DNA from: Lentibacillus kapialis
GTDB taxonomy: Bacteria > Bacillota > Bacilli > Bacillales > Amphibacillaceae
Reading direction: 5' to 3'
NCBI RefSeq assembly: GCF_014646635.1
Contig: NZ_BMNQ01000025.1
Location: forward strand, 1 to 44,405
Length of the DNA: 44,405 nucleotides
In this document: piece by piece, positions 34,221 to 42,625 of the stretch
Layout: each line of letters begins with the position of its first letter
Position numbering within the stretch: the first letter of the stretch is position 1
The notes under the pieces: model-generated
What the model saw: the letters and a program-made list of their open reading frames with translations, nothing else
What the model was told of the DNA's origin: nothing
Database searches by the model: none
Made by a program: the position numbers and the translations under genes

Positions 34221-35693
34221 GTGAACTGGGTCGAGTTTATCGTACAGGACGTTTTATGGGGGATGCCGCTCATCATTATTATTTTGACAGCAGGGGTTTT
34301 TCTGACGTTGAAAACACGCTTTTTTCAAATTCACCGTTTGCCGCTCATTTTCAGGCAAAGTTTCCGGGATATCAAAGGGTCAAAGGGCAAACAGGAAAAA
34401 GGAGGCGTATTGTCGCCTTTTGAAGCGGTCAGCCTTTCCATCGGTGCTACTGTTGGTGTCGGTAATATTGGTGGCGTGGCAGCGGCGATTGCGCTTGGTG
34501 GTCCCGGTGCTGTTTTTTGGATGTGGATAGCCGGTCTGGTTGGAAAACTGATTAAAATGACCGAAGTTTCTCTTTCTGTACATTATCGTTCCAGGGATAA
34601 AAACGGTGAAGCATATGGCGGTCCAACTTATTATATTCGAAAAGGTTTGTATGAGGAACGAAATCATAAAGTGCTTTATAAAGTATTAAATTTCATTTTT
34701 ATCTTTGGCTTTGGAACCGGATTTGTATTGACTGTACAGAATTATACCGTTTCCGAAGCAGTTGCTACGACGTTTTCGATGAATCACGTTTGGGTCAGTT
34801 TTATTTATACGGTGCTCCTGTACGTCATGATCAGCGGCGGTCTTTCAGGATTGGGGAAAATTGCAGTCAAAGTTGTACCCTTCATGATTGTTTTTTATAT
34901 CTTAGGGGGATTATATATTCTTGCCATTAATATTAATGTACTGCCTGAGGCGTTTGCACTGATTGTGAACAGTGCATTTAATGGTACGAGCGCGGCAGGT
35001 GGTTTTGCCGGGGCAGCCGTTGCTGTAGCAATTAAGACCGGCATGTCCAGAGCCGTCTTCACGAATGAGGCGGGATGGGGATCATCTGCTATGATTCACG
35101 CGACAGCAAAAACTGACCATCCTATCCGTCAGGGTATGCTTGGTGCTTTTGAGGTGTTTGTCGATACGTTCGTGATTTGTAGCATTACGTCACTTGTTAT
35201 CATCGTAACAGGTGCTTGGACGACAGGCTTGGATGGAGCGGAATTGACATTAGCTGCTTTCGAGAGGGGTGTGGGCACTATTGGACGGATGATAATTGCT
35301 ATCGGCGTTCTGCTGTTTGGACTGACGACATCATCCGGTATCTATGCTCAAATCGAAGTGATTTTGCGGTATCTATTAGGTGAATCCAGGTGGAAAAAAC
35401 GTATCTTGTCGGTTTACAAGTGGACTTATCCAATTCCGGGTTTTATCCTGGTGCTTATTGCTGTTTCCATTGGCATGCCAGGAACGATGGTCTGGCTATT
35501 CGCTGACATGACAACAGCTTTGCCCATTTTTGCCAATGTCATCACTATCCTGATATTGAGTCCAAAGTTCTTTGCGCTGCTAAAAGACTATAAAGCGAGA
35601 CATTTGCACAAGGGAGCGCTCGATCCGAATTTTAAAGTATTTTATGATGATGAGGAAAATAGAGCAGTAACGGAGAAGAAGAAGCAAGCGTAA
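34221..35693 (+). CDS. AGCS-family alanine/glycine:cation symporter
   Basis: 490 residues with about ten or eleven transmembrane segments. Family motifs are SIGATVGVGNIGGVAAAIAL (near 75), GGPGAVFWMWIAGLVG (near 96), the second repeat GMSRAVFTNEAGWGSSAM (near 275) and HATAKTDHPIRQGM. It takes up small neutral amino acids with Na+ or H+. GTG at 34221 is chosen because GGGGAG precedes it by 7 bases and the protein then starts NWVEFIV as relatives do; an ATG at 34197 has no site. The promoter palindrome suggests co-regulation with the guanidino operon, so the real substrate may be a related amino acid. Confidence 0.87.
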   Translation: MNWVEFIVQDVLWGMPLIIIILTAGVFLTLKTRFFQIHRLPLIFRQSFRDIKGSKGKQEKGGVLSPFEAVSLSIGATVGVGNIGGVAAAIALGGPGAVFWMWIAGLVGKLIKMTEVSLSVHYRSRDKNGEAYGGPTYYIRKGLYEERNHKVLYKVLNFIFIFGFGTGFVLTVQNYTVSEAVATTFSMNHVWVSFIYTVLLYVMISGGLSGLGKIAVKVVPFMIVFYILGGLYILAININVLPEAFALIVNSAFNGTSAAGGFAGAAVAVAIKTGMSRAVFTNEAGWGSSAMIHATAKTDHPIRQGMLGAFEVFVDTFVICSITSLVIIVTGAWTTGLDGAELTLAAFERGVGTIGRMIIAIGVLLFGLTTSSGIYAQIEVILRYLLGESRWKKRILSVYKWTYPIPGFILVLIAVSIGMPGTMVWLFADMTTALPIFANVITILILSPKFFALLKDYKARHLHKGALDPNFKVFYDDEENRAVTEKKKQA

Positions 35694-35706
35694 TTATGCC
35701 ATTGCA

Positions 35707-35747
35707 TTTGGCATCTGTCTTTATTAAAAGGCGGATGCCAATTTTTG
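35707..35747 (+). terminator. Intrinsic terminator of the AGCS gene
   Basis: TTGGCATCTG pairs with CGGATGCCAA (one wobble) around a 14-base loop, with a run of five T residues after it. Confidence 0.85.
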
Positions 35748-36061
35748 TGTGCAGGGCTTGTATCGGCTTCGAGTTCGGGTGATTGTCCTTGTGCCAACAC
35801 GATTCAGAGATGACATTGTGGGTAGCAGCTTGTACGCGATAGACAAACCGGCTGTGGTCATTTCCCAGCGGGGGATTGAAAGTAATTTCAAAAAATGCAT
35901 GAAAAAAGATACTTTAAACAACATTTATTGAAAGTGTTTTCAGGGTCAACTCTTCGTTATACACTGACAATAACTAGTCAAATATGAATCTCTGAATAAT
36001 AGGTGGTGAAGGAGGACAAAAAAGCGCACAGCGTCAATTAATTTATGCTGAAAGGTTTTTA
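35748..36061. other. Gene-free leader region of the PTS operon
   Basis: No supported gene. It contains a cre-like box (35929-35942) and leads into hairpin-leader repeat copy G. No clear sigma-A promoter could be fixed by eye. Confidence 0.5.
35929..35942. promoter_or_regulatory. CcpA cre-like box upstream of the PTS operon
   Basis: TGAAAGTGTTTTCA is palindromic apart from its centre and differs from a good cre site (TGAAAGCGTTTTCA) at one position. Catabolite control of a sugar operon is expected, which supports the reading. Confidence 0.5.
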
Positions 36062-36150
36062 ATAACGTCAGAAAGTATAAATGATGGATGACCTTATAAG
36101 AAAAGCTTCGGGCATCGCTATAAGACGAGGCGAATGCCGAGTTTTTCTAA
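36062..36150 (+). repeat. Hairpin-leader repeat, copy G
   Basis: The 5' block ATAACGTCAGAAAGTATAAA is complete. The left arm reads TCGGGCATCGC, a small rearrangement against TCGGCATTCGC, while the right arm GCGAATGCCGA and GTTTTTCTAA are standard, so the stem has an internal mismatch. It ends 33 bases before the ATG of the PTS gene, leaving no room for a promoter in between. Confidence 0.85.
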
Positions 36151-36183
36151 AGACAATACATTATCAGAAAGGTAGGTTGTCAA

Positions 36184-37650
36184 ATGTCTCAAAAGAAGAT
36201 TGTTGCGGTTACTGCTTGTTCCGCTGGTGTTGCTCATACATATATGGCTGCTGAGTCGCTGGAAAAAGCCGGTGAGGACCAGGGCTATGATATTAAGGTT
36301 GAGACACAAGGCTCAATTGGTGTCGAGAATGGTTTGACTCAGCAAGAGATTGAAGATGCAGACGTTGTTATTCTAGCTGTGGAAATCAATATTGATATGA
36401 CGCGTTTTACGGGGAAACGCGTGAAGCGGGTTAAGGCATCAGAAGCAATAAGGAATCCTCAGGAAGTGCTTGAAACCGCTCTAGAGAGTGCTGAAGTTTA
36501 TGGCGAAAAAGGCACAAAAGCTGGGGTTGCTAAGATGGGGAAAACGGAAGAGGGCGGTTTTTTCCAGCATATCATGGCAGGTATTTCTTACATGATCCCG
36601 ATGGTCATTGCCTCAGGGCTGATCTTAGCCATAGCAAATGTGTCAGCATTTCAGCGTGATGAGGCAGGCCGGATTGTTGATTGGGGTTTTAATGAATCAA
36701 CCGTGATGGGTGAATTGATGTCAAATTTATTCGATATTGGCCAGGTTGGTTTCCTGTTAATGATTCCGCTGTTTGCAGGATTTGTAGCAAATTCCATCGC
36801 TGGTAAGCCAGCCATTGCTGCAGCTATGATCGGTACCTATATTGCAAATGATGCCGAAATGTTGGGCGCCGATGCTGGCGGCGGTTTTTTAGGAGCGATA
36901 CTGGTTGCTTTTACAACCGGTTATTTTGTGAAATTGCTGAAGAAGATTCCGTATCCAAAACTGATTCAGCCAATTGTTCCGATTATGCTGATTCCATTTG
37001 TCAGCACCCTGTTAATTTCATTATTTGTCCTATATGTGATTGGGAATCCAATGGCATCTATGATGGACTTTCTATATGATGGGTTGACGACATTAAACGA
37101 AAATTACAGCTCAGCTCCCGTGATTGTAGGGGTTATTATTGGCGCGATGGTTGGTTTTGATTTAGGCGGGCCATTTAATAAAACGGCGCTTGTGTTCGGT
37201 ACGGCTGTTTTCACAGATACCATAGCTAAATACGGCGTGGAAGGCGCTAATTTTGTTCCGCAAACCGCAACACAGGCAGCTATTTCTGTTGCCCCATTAG
37301 GTATTTGGCTGGCATCTATTCTTTTTAAGAAGAAATTTTCTCCAACCGAAAAAGTTTCAGCGAACAGTGCCTTTGGTATGGGGATTGTAGGTGTCACGGA
37401 AGGCGCTATTCCATTCGCTGCGCAGGATCCGGTCCGTATGATTCCGGCGTTTGTGGCAGGATCAGCTGTTGCAGGCGGACTGGCAGCAGGTTTGGGCATT
37501 AAATTCTTTGGAGGTATCGGGTCGCCGCTTGGGACGTTTGTTGGTTATATCGAGCAGCCCGTTCCGTTCGTTACATGGATATTCAGCGTGTTGGCAGGTG
37601 TGCTTGTCACGGCGTTAATTATTGGATTTACAAAAAAGAGGGTGGATTAA
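36184..37650 (+). CDS. PTS system EIIBC component, fructose/mannosylglycerate family
   Basis: 488 residues. EIIB domain at about 1-100 with the phosphorylated Cys12 in TACSAGVAHTYMAAESL; EIIC domain at about 125-485 with eight or more membrane segments and the GITEGAIPFAA-like motif GVTEGAIPFAAQDPVRMIPA. It imports and phosphorylates a sugar. The downstream GH38 mannosidase makes 2-O-alpha-mannosyl-glycerate (as E. coli MngA) the leading candidate; the E. coli protein carries EIIA in the same chain whereas here EIIA is the next gene. GAAAGGTAGG precedes the ATG. A cre-like box and repeat copy G lie upstream. Confidence 0.85.
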   Translation: MSQKKIVAVTACSAGVAHTYMAAESLEKAGEDQGYDIKVETQGSIGVENGLTQQEIEDADVVILAVEINIDMTRFTGKRVKRVKASEAIRNPQEVLETALESAEVYGEKGTKAGVAKMGKTEEGGFFQHIMAGISYMIPMVIASGLILAIANVSAFQRDEAGRIVDWGFNESTVMGELMSNLFDIGQVGFLLMIPLFAGFVANSIAGKPAIAAAMIGTYIANDAEMLGADAGGGFLGAILVAFTTGYFVKLLKKIPYPKLIQPIVPIMLIPFVSTLLISLFVLYVIGNPMASMMDFLYDGLTTLNENYSSAPVIVGVIIGAMVGFDLGGPFNKTALVFGTAVFTDTIAKYGVEGANFVPQTATQAAISVAPLGIWLASILFKKKFSPTEKVSANSAFGMGIVGVTEGAIPFAAQDPVRMIPAFVAGSAVAGGLAAGLGIKFFGGIGSPLGTFVGYIEQPVPFVTWIFSVLAGVLVTALIIGFTKKRVD

Positions 37651-38115
37651 TTGGTGCATGACATGTTTCATATCAATCATATTGTTTTCGATTCCTCGGT
37701 GAAAACAAAGGATGAGGCGCTGAACTATATTGCCGTTTTTGCTGAGAAGCAGGGGGTTGTGACATCCTCAAAATCCTATTACAAAGGCTTGAAAAAACGT
37801 GAAAAAGAGGTGACGACCGGTTTTAAAGATGGGGTGGCCATACCGCACTGCAAGCATAAAACCGTCATTAATCCATCTTTAATGCTGATCAAATTTTCTA
37901 ATCCTATTGAATGGGAGTCGATGGATGGAAAAGGCGTGCATGTGGCATTTGCCTTGGCCATTCCGGATGGGAAAAACAATGACCATTTGAAAGTGCTCAG
38001 CACTCTATCACGGGCATTAATTGATGAACAGTTCACACAGTCGATCTTAACAGCTGATACAGAAAAAGATCTATATCACATTATCCAGAATAAATTGGAA
38101 GAACTTAGCAATTAA
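37651..38115 (+). CDS. PTS system EIIA component, fructose/mannitol family
   Basis: 154 residues forming a single EIIA-2 domain. The phosphorylated residue is His66 in VAIPHCKHK, preceded by KREKEVTTGFKDG. It passes phosphate from HPr to the EIIB of the upstream gene. The first codon is taken as TTG at 37651, 8 bases after GAGG and one base after the EIIBC stop; GTG at 37654 and ATG at 37663 are alternatives. Its stop is 20 bases before the mannosidase gene, so the three are one operon. Confidence 0.87.
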   Translation: MVHDMFHINHIVFDSSVKTKDEALNYIAVFAEKQGVVTSSKSYYKGLKKREKEVTTGFKDGVAIPHCKHKTVINPSLMLIKFSNPIEWESMDGKGVHVAFALAIPDGKNNDHLKVLSTLSRALIDEQFTQSILTADTEKDLYHIIQNKLEELSN

Positions 38116-38135
38116 TAGAAAGCCAGGGTGTTAAA

Positions 38136-40784
38136 ATGAAAAATACAATTCACGTTATTGCACACACACATTGGGATTATGAGTGGTACTTTACAAGTAA
38201 TGAATCTTTCATACAATTATGCTATCACGTGGACGAGGTCATAACGGCACTGGAAGAAGGCATTTTGGATTATTACATGCTTGATGGTCAGACGAGTATT
38301 GTTGAGGATTATTTAGAGGCAAACCCTGATAAGCAAGCGCGGTTTATGAAGCTTGTTGAGAACGGTAAGCTAAAAATTGGACCCTGGTATACACAGTCTG
38401 ATCAAATGATCGTACGCGGGGAGTCATTGGTTAGAAATTTACAGATTGGAATGGAGCTAGGGAATACGTTCGGGGGGACCGATTTACTCGGTTACATTCC
38501 CGATGCCTTTGGTCAATCAATTGATATGCCGAAAATATGTCACCAGATGGGGATTGATAAAGCTGTTTTTTGGCGTGGATTATCGTCGGACACCATGAAA
38601 CAAAGAGAATTTTTCTGGGAGTCCGAAGATGGCAGCCGTGTTATGGCTTATAATATCAAAGATGGTTATTTTGTAGGGGTCCAACTTATTGAAAATGACA
38701 ACGTTCATGCTTTAATGGAACAAATCAAAACAGACACGGTGTCCTCTCATGTGGCACTGCCGATTGGCGGGGATCAGCGTTATGTTGACATGAATTTAAA
38801 AGACAGAATGCATCATTTCAATGAGAACTTGGAAGACGATGAACTGATTGAAAGTCATTATGATAAGTTGTTTGAAGGCATCATGGAGGAAAAATCGGAT
38901 TTGCCTTCCGTTCAAGGTGAATTGCTGAATGCGCAAGTATCCAAGATTCATCGATCCATTTATTCAACCAGGTATGATCATAAGTATTTGAATGATAAGG
39001 TGGAGCGCCGGTTAATTTATCAGGTAGAGCCTTTAATGGCGATTGCGGATCATATCGGGATTCCCTACAAACAGGACTTACTGGATAAGGTGTGGAAACT
39101 GACATTACGAAATCATGCGCATGATAGCGCCGGGGGCTGTAATAGTGATAAAACCAATCGATCTATTTTACAGCGTTTAACCGAAGCGGATGAGCTATCC
39201 TATTCACTGATCGATTATCTCACCAGGAAAATCAGCGAATCCCGGGAAAATATTAAGCCTAACCAAATGACTGTTTTTAATACACTGCCTGTACGAAAAG
39301 AGAAACGACTGAATTTAAAGGTTTCATTGGTCAATTCTGATTTTGCGATTTATCATAAAGGTGAGAAGATTCCCTATCAACTCGTGAACATGACGGAATG
39401 CTCGAATGATCCGATTCGCAGGGATGTAAAGCCTGCGTCTGAATCGTTATATCACGAAATGGAAATTCTGGTCCCTGTCACATTGGAGCCATTAGGATAT
39501 GATGTCCTGGATATTGTGGAGGGGGAACAGGGAGAAATTGCCTCTCCGGAGCAAAACGACATGATAGGTAGCGAACCAGTGTCTATCGAAAATGACTATT
39601 ATAAGATTATGTGCGAAGATGGAAGGGTAGACGTTTTTGATAAAGTGACTGACATATGGTACCGAGATTTTCTATTCCTTGAAGATAGCGGAGATGATGG
39701 CGATAACTATGATTATTCTCCGCCTATGCATGACAACGTATTGAAACTGGACTTTTCCAATGCTAATGCGCAAGCCGAACAAGGGAAAATAGAGCGTTCT
39801 ATCACCTTATCAGGTTATTTTAATGTGCCACTGAATCTGACGGAACGGGTTGAAGGTCAATTTAATAGCCAAATACCTTATGAATGTACTATTTCCACTA
39901 GAACGGATGATCAATCGATCAATGTCCGGCTTGACATGGAAAATAAGGCTTTTGATCATCGGATGCGTTTAGTGGTTAATGGAGATGTTAAAACAGATGA
40001 AAGCATTGCCGACACTCCTTTTGGTACCATATCCCGGCCTGTTCGAGATCCTAACTTGGAAAATTGGCGCGAAAAAGGCTGGAAAGAGGAACCGTCTGGC
40101 ATTTATCCGATGCTGAATTTCGTCAATGTGCATGATAGCGGGAAAAGTATTACCGCGTTTTCAAAAGGCATGAAGGAATATGAAATCGTAGGGTCAGATG
40201 GGAAAGGAATTGCCCTGACATTATTTCGGGCTGTCGGCTATCTTGGAAAACCGGATCTGATCAGACGGCCGGGTGTTGCATCAGGCAATCAATTCCGGTA
40301 CATTGAGACACCTGACAGTCAAATGCAGCAACATATGACATTTAAATGGTCATTGGTTGTTGGCCGGAATTTTAATGCGGCTGATGCATTCGATCATTAT
40401 CAGCATTATGCTGTTTCAGTCCCTTATTACCAACATCAATCCTTAAACGCGTTTACGAATACGTTGAAGTACTTTGTCATGCAGCCATTAAGCGAGACAG
40501 TACCTGATACATTGTCACTGCTTGATGCCAGTCATAGCAAACATATTGTATTAAGCTCTGTGAAGATGGCGCGTGATAAAACCGGGCTTGTTGTTCGATT
40601 TTTTAACCCGGCAGATAAAGATGTTTATGATAGCGGTGAGATGGTTTGCCGGCAGCAAATTGATTATTGGCATGTCATCAATATGGCTGAAAACGAGGAA
40701 TTAAGCAGCAGATATAGGGATCCAACGATTCAATTGGGCGGTTTTAAACCAAAGGAAATCAAGACCGTTTATATTCGATTTTGA
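38136..40784 (+). CDS. mngB: GH38 alpha-mannosidase (MngB-like)
   Basis: 882 residues, nearly the length of E. coli MngB (877). The GH38 zinc site is formed by His12 and Asp14 in AHTHWDYEWYF; the nucleophile is Asp123 in GYIPDAFGQS; the late His ligand is in LRNHAHDSAGGCN (near 327). A large beta-sandwich C-terminal part follows. It should cleave the 6-phosphomannosyl compound imported by the PTS proteins, releasing mannose 6-phosphate. There is no signal peptide, so it acts in the cytoplasm, as a phospho-glycosidase should. Other phosphorylated alpha-mannosides remain possible. Confidence 0.85.
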   Translation: MKNTIHVIAHTHWDYEWYFTSNESFIQLCYHVDEVITALEEGILDYYMLDGQTSIVEDYLEANPDKQARFMKLVENGKLKIGPWYTQSDQMIVRGESLVRNLQIGMELGNTFGGTDLLGYIPDAFGQSIDMPKICHQMGIDKAVFWRGLSSDTMKQREFFWESEDGSRVMAYNIKDGYFVGVQLIENDNVHALMEQIKTDTVSSHVALPIGGDQRYVDMNLKDRMHHFNENLEDDELIESHYDKLFEGIMEEKSDLPSVQGELLNAQVSKIHRSIYSTRYDHKYLNDKVERRLIYQVEPLMAIADHIGIPYKQDLLDKVWKLTLRNHAHDSAGGCNSDKTNRSILQRLTEADELSYSLIDYLTRKISESRENIKPNQMTVFNTLPVRKEKRLNLKVSLVNSDFAIYHKGEKIPYQLVNMTECSNDPIRRDVKPASESLYHEMEILVPVTLEPLGYDVLDIVEGEQGEIASPEQNDMIGSEPVSIENDYYKIMCEDGRVDVFDKVTDIWYRDFLFLEDSGDDGDNYDYSPPMHDNVLKLDFSNANAQAEQGKIERSITLSGYFNVPLNLTERVEGQFNSQIPYECTISTRTDDQSINVRLDMENKAFDHRMRLVVNGDVKTDESIADTPFGTISRPVRDPNLENWREKGWKEEPSGIYPMLNFVNVHDSGKSITAFSKGMKEYEIVGSDGKGIALTLFRAVGYLGKPDLIRRPGVASGNQFRYIETPDSQMQQHMTFKWSLVVGRNFNAADAFDHYQHYAVSVPYYQHQSLNAFTNTLKYFVMQPLSETVPDTLSLLDASHSKHIVLSSVKMARDKTGLVVRFFNPADKDVYDSGEMVCRQQIDYWHVINMAENEELSSRYRDPTIQLGGFKPKEIKTVYIRF

Positions 40785-40837
40785 TTTCGGACGATATGGC
40801 TCCTGTATCTGGTCTGATGAACGGGTGATGAGATGTG

Positions 40838-41653
40838 ATGAATCATGATATCTTTTTAACCATCGAAAGTTCTAAATTAAGGTTTACGGCTGTGGAGGAG
40901 CAAATTGCTGCTTATTTTCTAGAGGCCAAGAAACCGTTGAAGCAGTCTGAACTTGCTGAGGAAGTTAATGTATCGACTGCTTCAATCACCAGGTTTTGCA
41001 AAAAGGTTGGATTTGATAATTATAAGGCGTTTATTTATTGTTACCGCGAGGCTTTGTTGGATTATTCAAATGATATCCATGACGTGACAAGCAACCTCCA
41101 GTTTCAATATAAAGAACTCATTAATTCCATTGATGAAAAAGCCGATATCGAGAAGATAAAAGAAGCAAGCAGATATATTCACAGTCAAAAAATCATTCAT
41201 GTTTACGGTTTGGGGTTAAGTGCTATTGCGGGAGAAGATTTTAAATTCCGCTTCACACGGGTTGGCAAGTTTGTGGAAGTTGTAAGGGATTACGAATCAA
41301 TTGAAATGATCTCTTCGCTTTTAAATCAGGATAATCTGGTGATTTATTTTTCATTACGCGGTGAGAATCATCGTGTCATGCAATCACTGAAAAAACTCAA
41401 GACCAAGGGTGCTGATTTAATTGTCGTTACCGCAAATGAATCAGGGGATATCGTCAATGATATAGCAGATGTCAGTCTGTTAACGTCCCATATCCATAAC
41501 CCCAATGAAGCCGGGCAGATATCGGCACAAATTCCTTTGTTGATTATTATCGATTTCATCTACTCGCAATATATTCGGATGTATCGGGAGGATATCAAAA
41601 AATGGGTGGGAACTGAATCCGCCTACTTGCAAGGTAATAAATATGACAAATAA
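40838..41653 (+). CDS. RpiR-family transcriptional regulator of the mannoside operon
   Basis: 271 residues. HTH_6 domain at about 1-75 (SELAEEVNVSTASITRFCKK) and SIS domain at about 105-250 (IHVYGLGLSAIAGEDFKFRF). It differs from the regulator at 4938. ATG at 40838 is taken; GTG one codon earlier is possible, and the ribosome binding site is weak (GGGTGATGAG). E. coli uses a GntR protein (MngR) for the same job, so this is a different regulator type attached to a similar pathway. The ligand is probably a sugar phosphate such as mannose 6-phosphate (inference). Confidence 0.85.
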   Translation: MNHDIFLTIESSKLRFTAVEEQIAAYFLEAKKPLKQSELAEEVNVSTASITRFCKKVGFDNYKAFIYCYREALLDYSNDIHDVTSNLQFQYKELINSIDEKADIEKIKEASRYIHSQKIIHVYGLGLSAIAGEDFKFRFTRVGKFVEVVRDYESIEMISSLLNQDNLVIYFSLRGENHRVMQSLKKLKTKGADLIVVTANESGDIVNDIADVSLLTSHIHNPNEAGQISAQIPLLIIIDFIYSQYIRMYREDIKKWVGTESAYLQGNKYDK

Positions 41654-41713
41654 CGGTGGTGTAACGCAAGATATTGTGGGTTAAACGAGTGATTGAAACA
41701 GGGGGTGTCATCT

Positions 41714-42613
41714 ATGAAATACTATCTATCATTTGATTTTGGCGGAACGTTTATCAAATATGCGCTGGTGCGGGAGGATGCAGGCGTTTCTATGGCGGAC
41801 AAAGTCCCGACACCTGCTTCATTGGAAGGTTTAGTGGACCTTGTACTGGAGGTTAGCGATGATTTTCGGCGTCATAGTGATATAGAGGGTATCGCAGTCA
41901 GCTGCCCCGGCACTATTACAGCGAATGGCAAAGTTGAAGGAACAAGCGCGATTTCTTATCTGGATCAATTGGCTTTAAAGGATTTGCTGGAAGAACGGAC
42001 AGGGGAACAGGTAGCCGTCGAAAATGACGCCAATTGTGCAGCGTTGGCCGAATTGTGGAAAGGCGCTGCCCGCGGCTGCCGGGAAGTGTTAACGCTTGTG
42101 ATCGGTACCGGTATTGGCGGTGCCGTTATCTCTAATGGTGACTTGTATCGCGGTGCCAACCTTTATGCAGGTGAATTTGGCTATGCCATATTATATGCCG
42201 ATCCCAAAAACAAGCAGGTGGAGCACTGGAGCCATTTAGGTTCAACAAGTGCCCTCATCCGAAAAGTTGCCAAAGAAAAAGACATGACTGACCGGGACAT
42301 TTCCGGTGAACATATTTTTGAGTGGGCAGAAGAGGGAGATGACATATGCCGGCAAGCTATTGACGACTTTTATTTTATGCTTGCTGCAGGCATACATAAT
42401 TTACAGCATATCTATGATCCGGAACGTATCTTGGTGGGGGGAGGTATTAGCCACCGGGACGATTTCATCCCTTCTCTCACTGAAAAGGTGGAGGATGTTC
42501 AGGATTTGATGGATTTGGATAGTATAAAACCGATTATTCGAACCTGTCAATTTAAAAGTCAGGCCAATTTAATTGGTGCTGCGTATCATTTTATTAAATC
42601 GCATAACAGCTAG
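41714..42613 (+). CDS. ROK-family sugar kinase lacking the usual zinc motif
   Basis: 299 residues. ATP-binding FDFGGTFIKYALV (near 5), catalytic Asp in VENDANCAALAELW (near 103) and IGTGIGGAVI (near 133) place it in the ROK family. The normal cysteine zinc motif after the GEFG sequence is absent: AGEFGYAILYADPKNKQ has no Cys cluster. Some ROK proteins do without it. ATG at 41714 follows GGGGGTG by 6 bases; an upstream in-frame start has no site. It may phosphorylate glucose, mannose or glycerate released by the enzymes next to it. The substrate cannot be fixed. Confidence 0.8.
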   Translation: MKYYLSFDFGGTFIKYALVREDAGVSMADKVPTPASLEGLVDLVLEVSDDFRRHSDIEGIAVSCPGTITANGKVEGTSAISYLDQLALKDLLEERTGEQVAVENDANCAALAELWKGAARGCREVLTLVIGTGIGGAVISNGDLYRGANLYAGEFGYAILYADPKNKQVEHWSHLGSTSALIRKVAKEKDMTDRDISGEHIFEWAEEGDDICRQAIDDFYFMLAAGIHNLQHIYDPERILVGGGISHRDDFIPSLTEKVEDVQDLMDLDSIKPIIRTCQFKSQANLIGAAYHFIKSHNS

Positions 42614-42625
42614 GAGGCATTTTAT

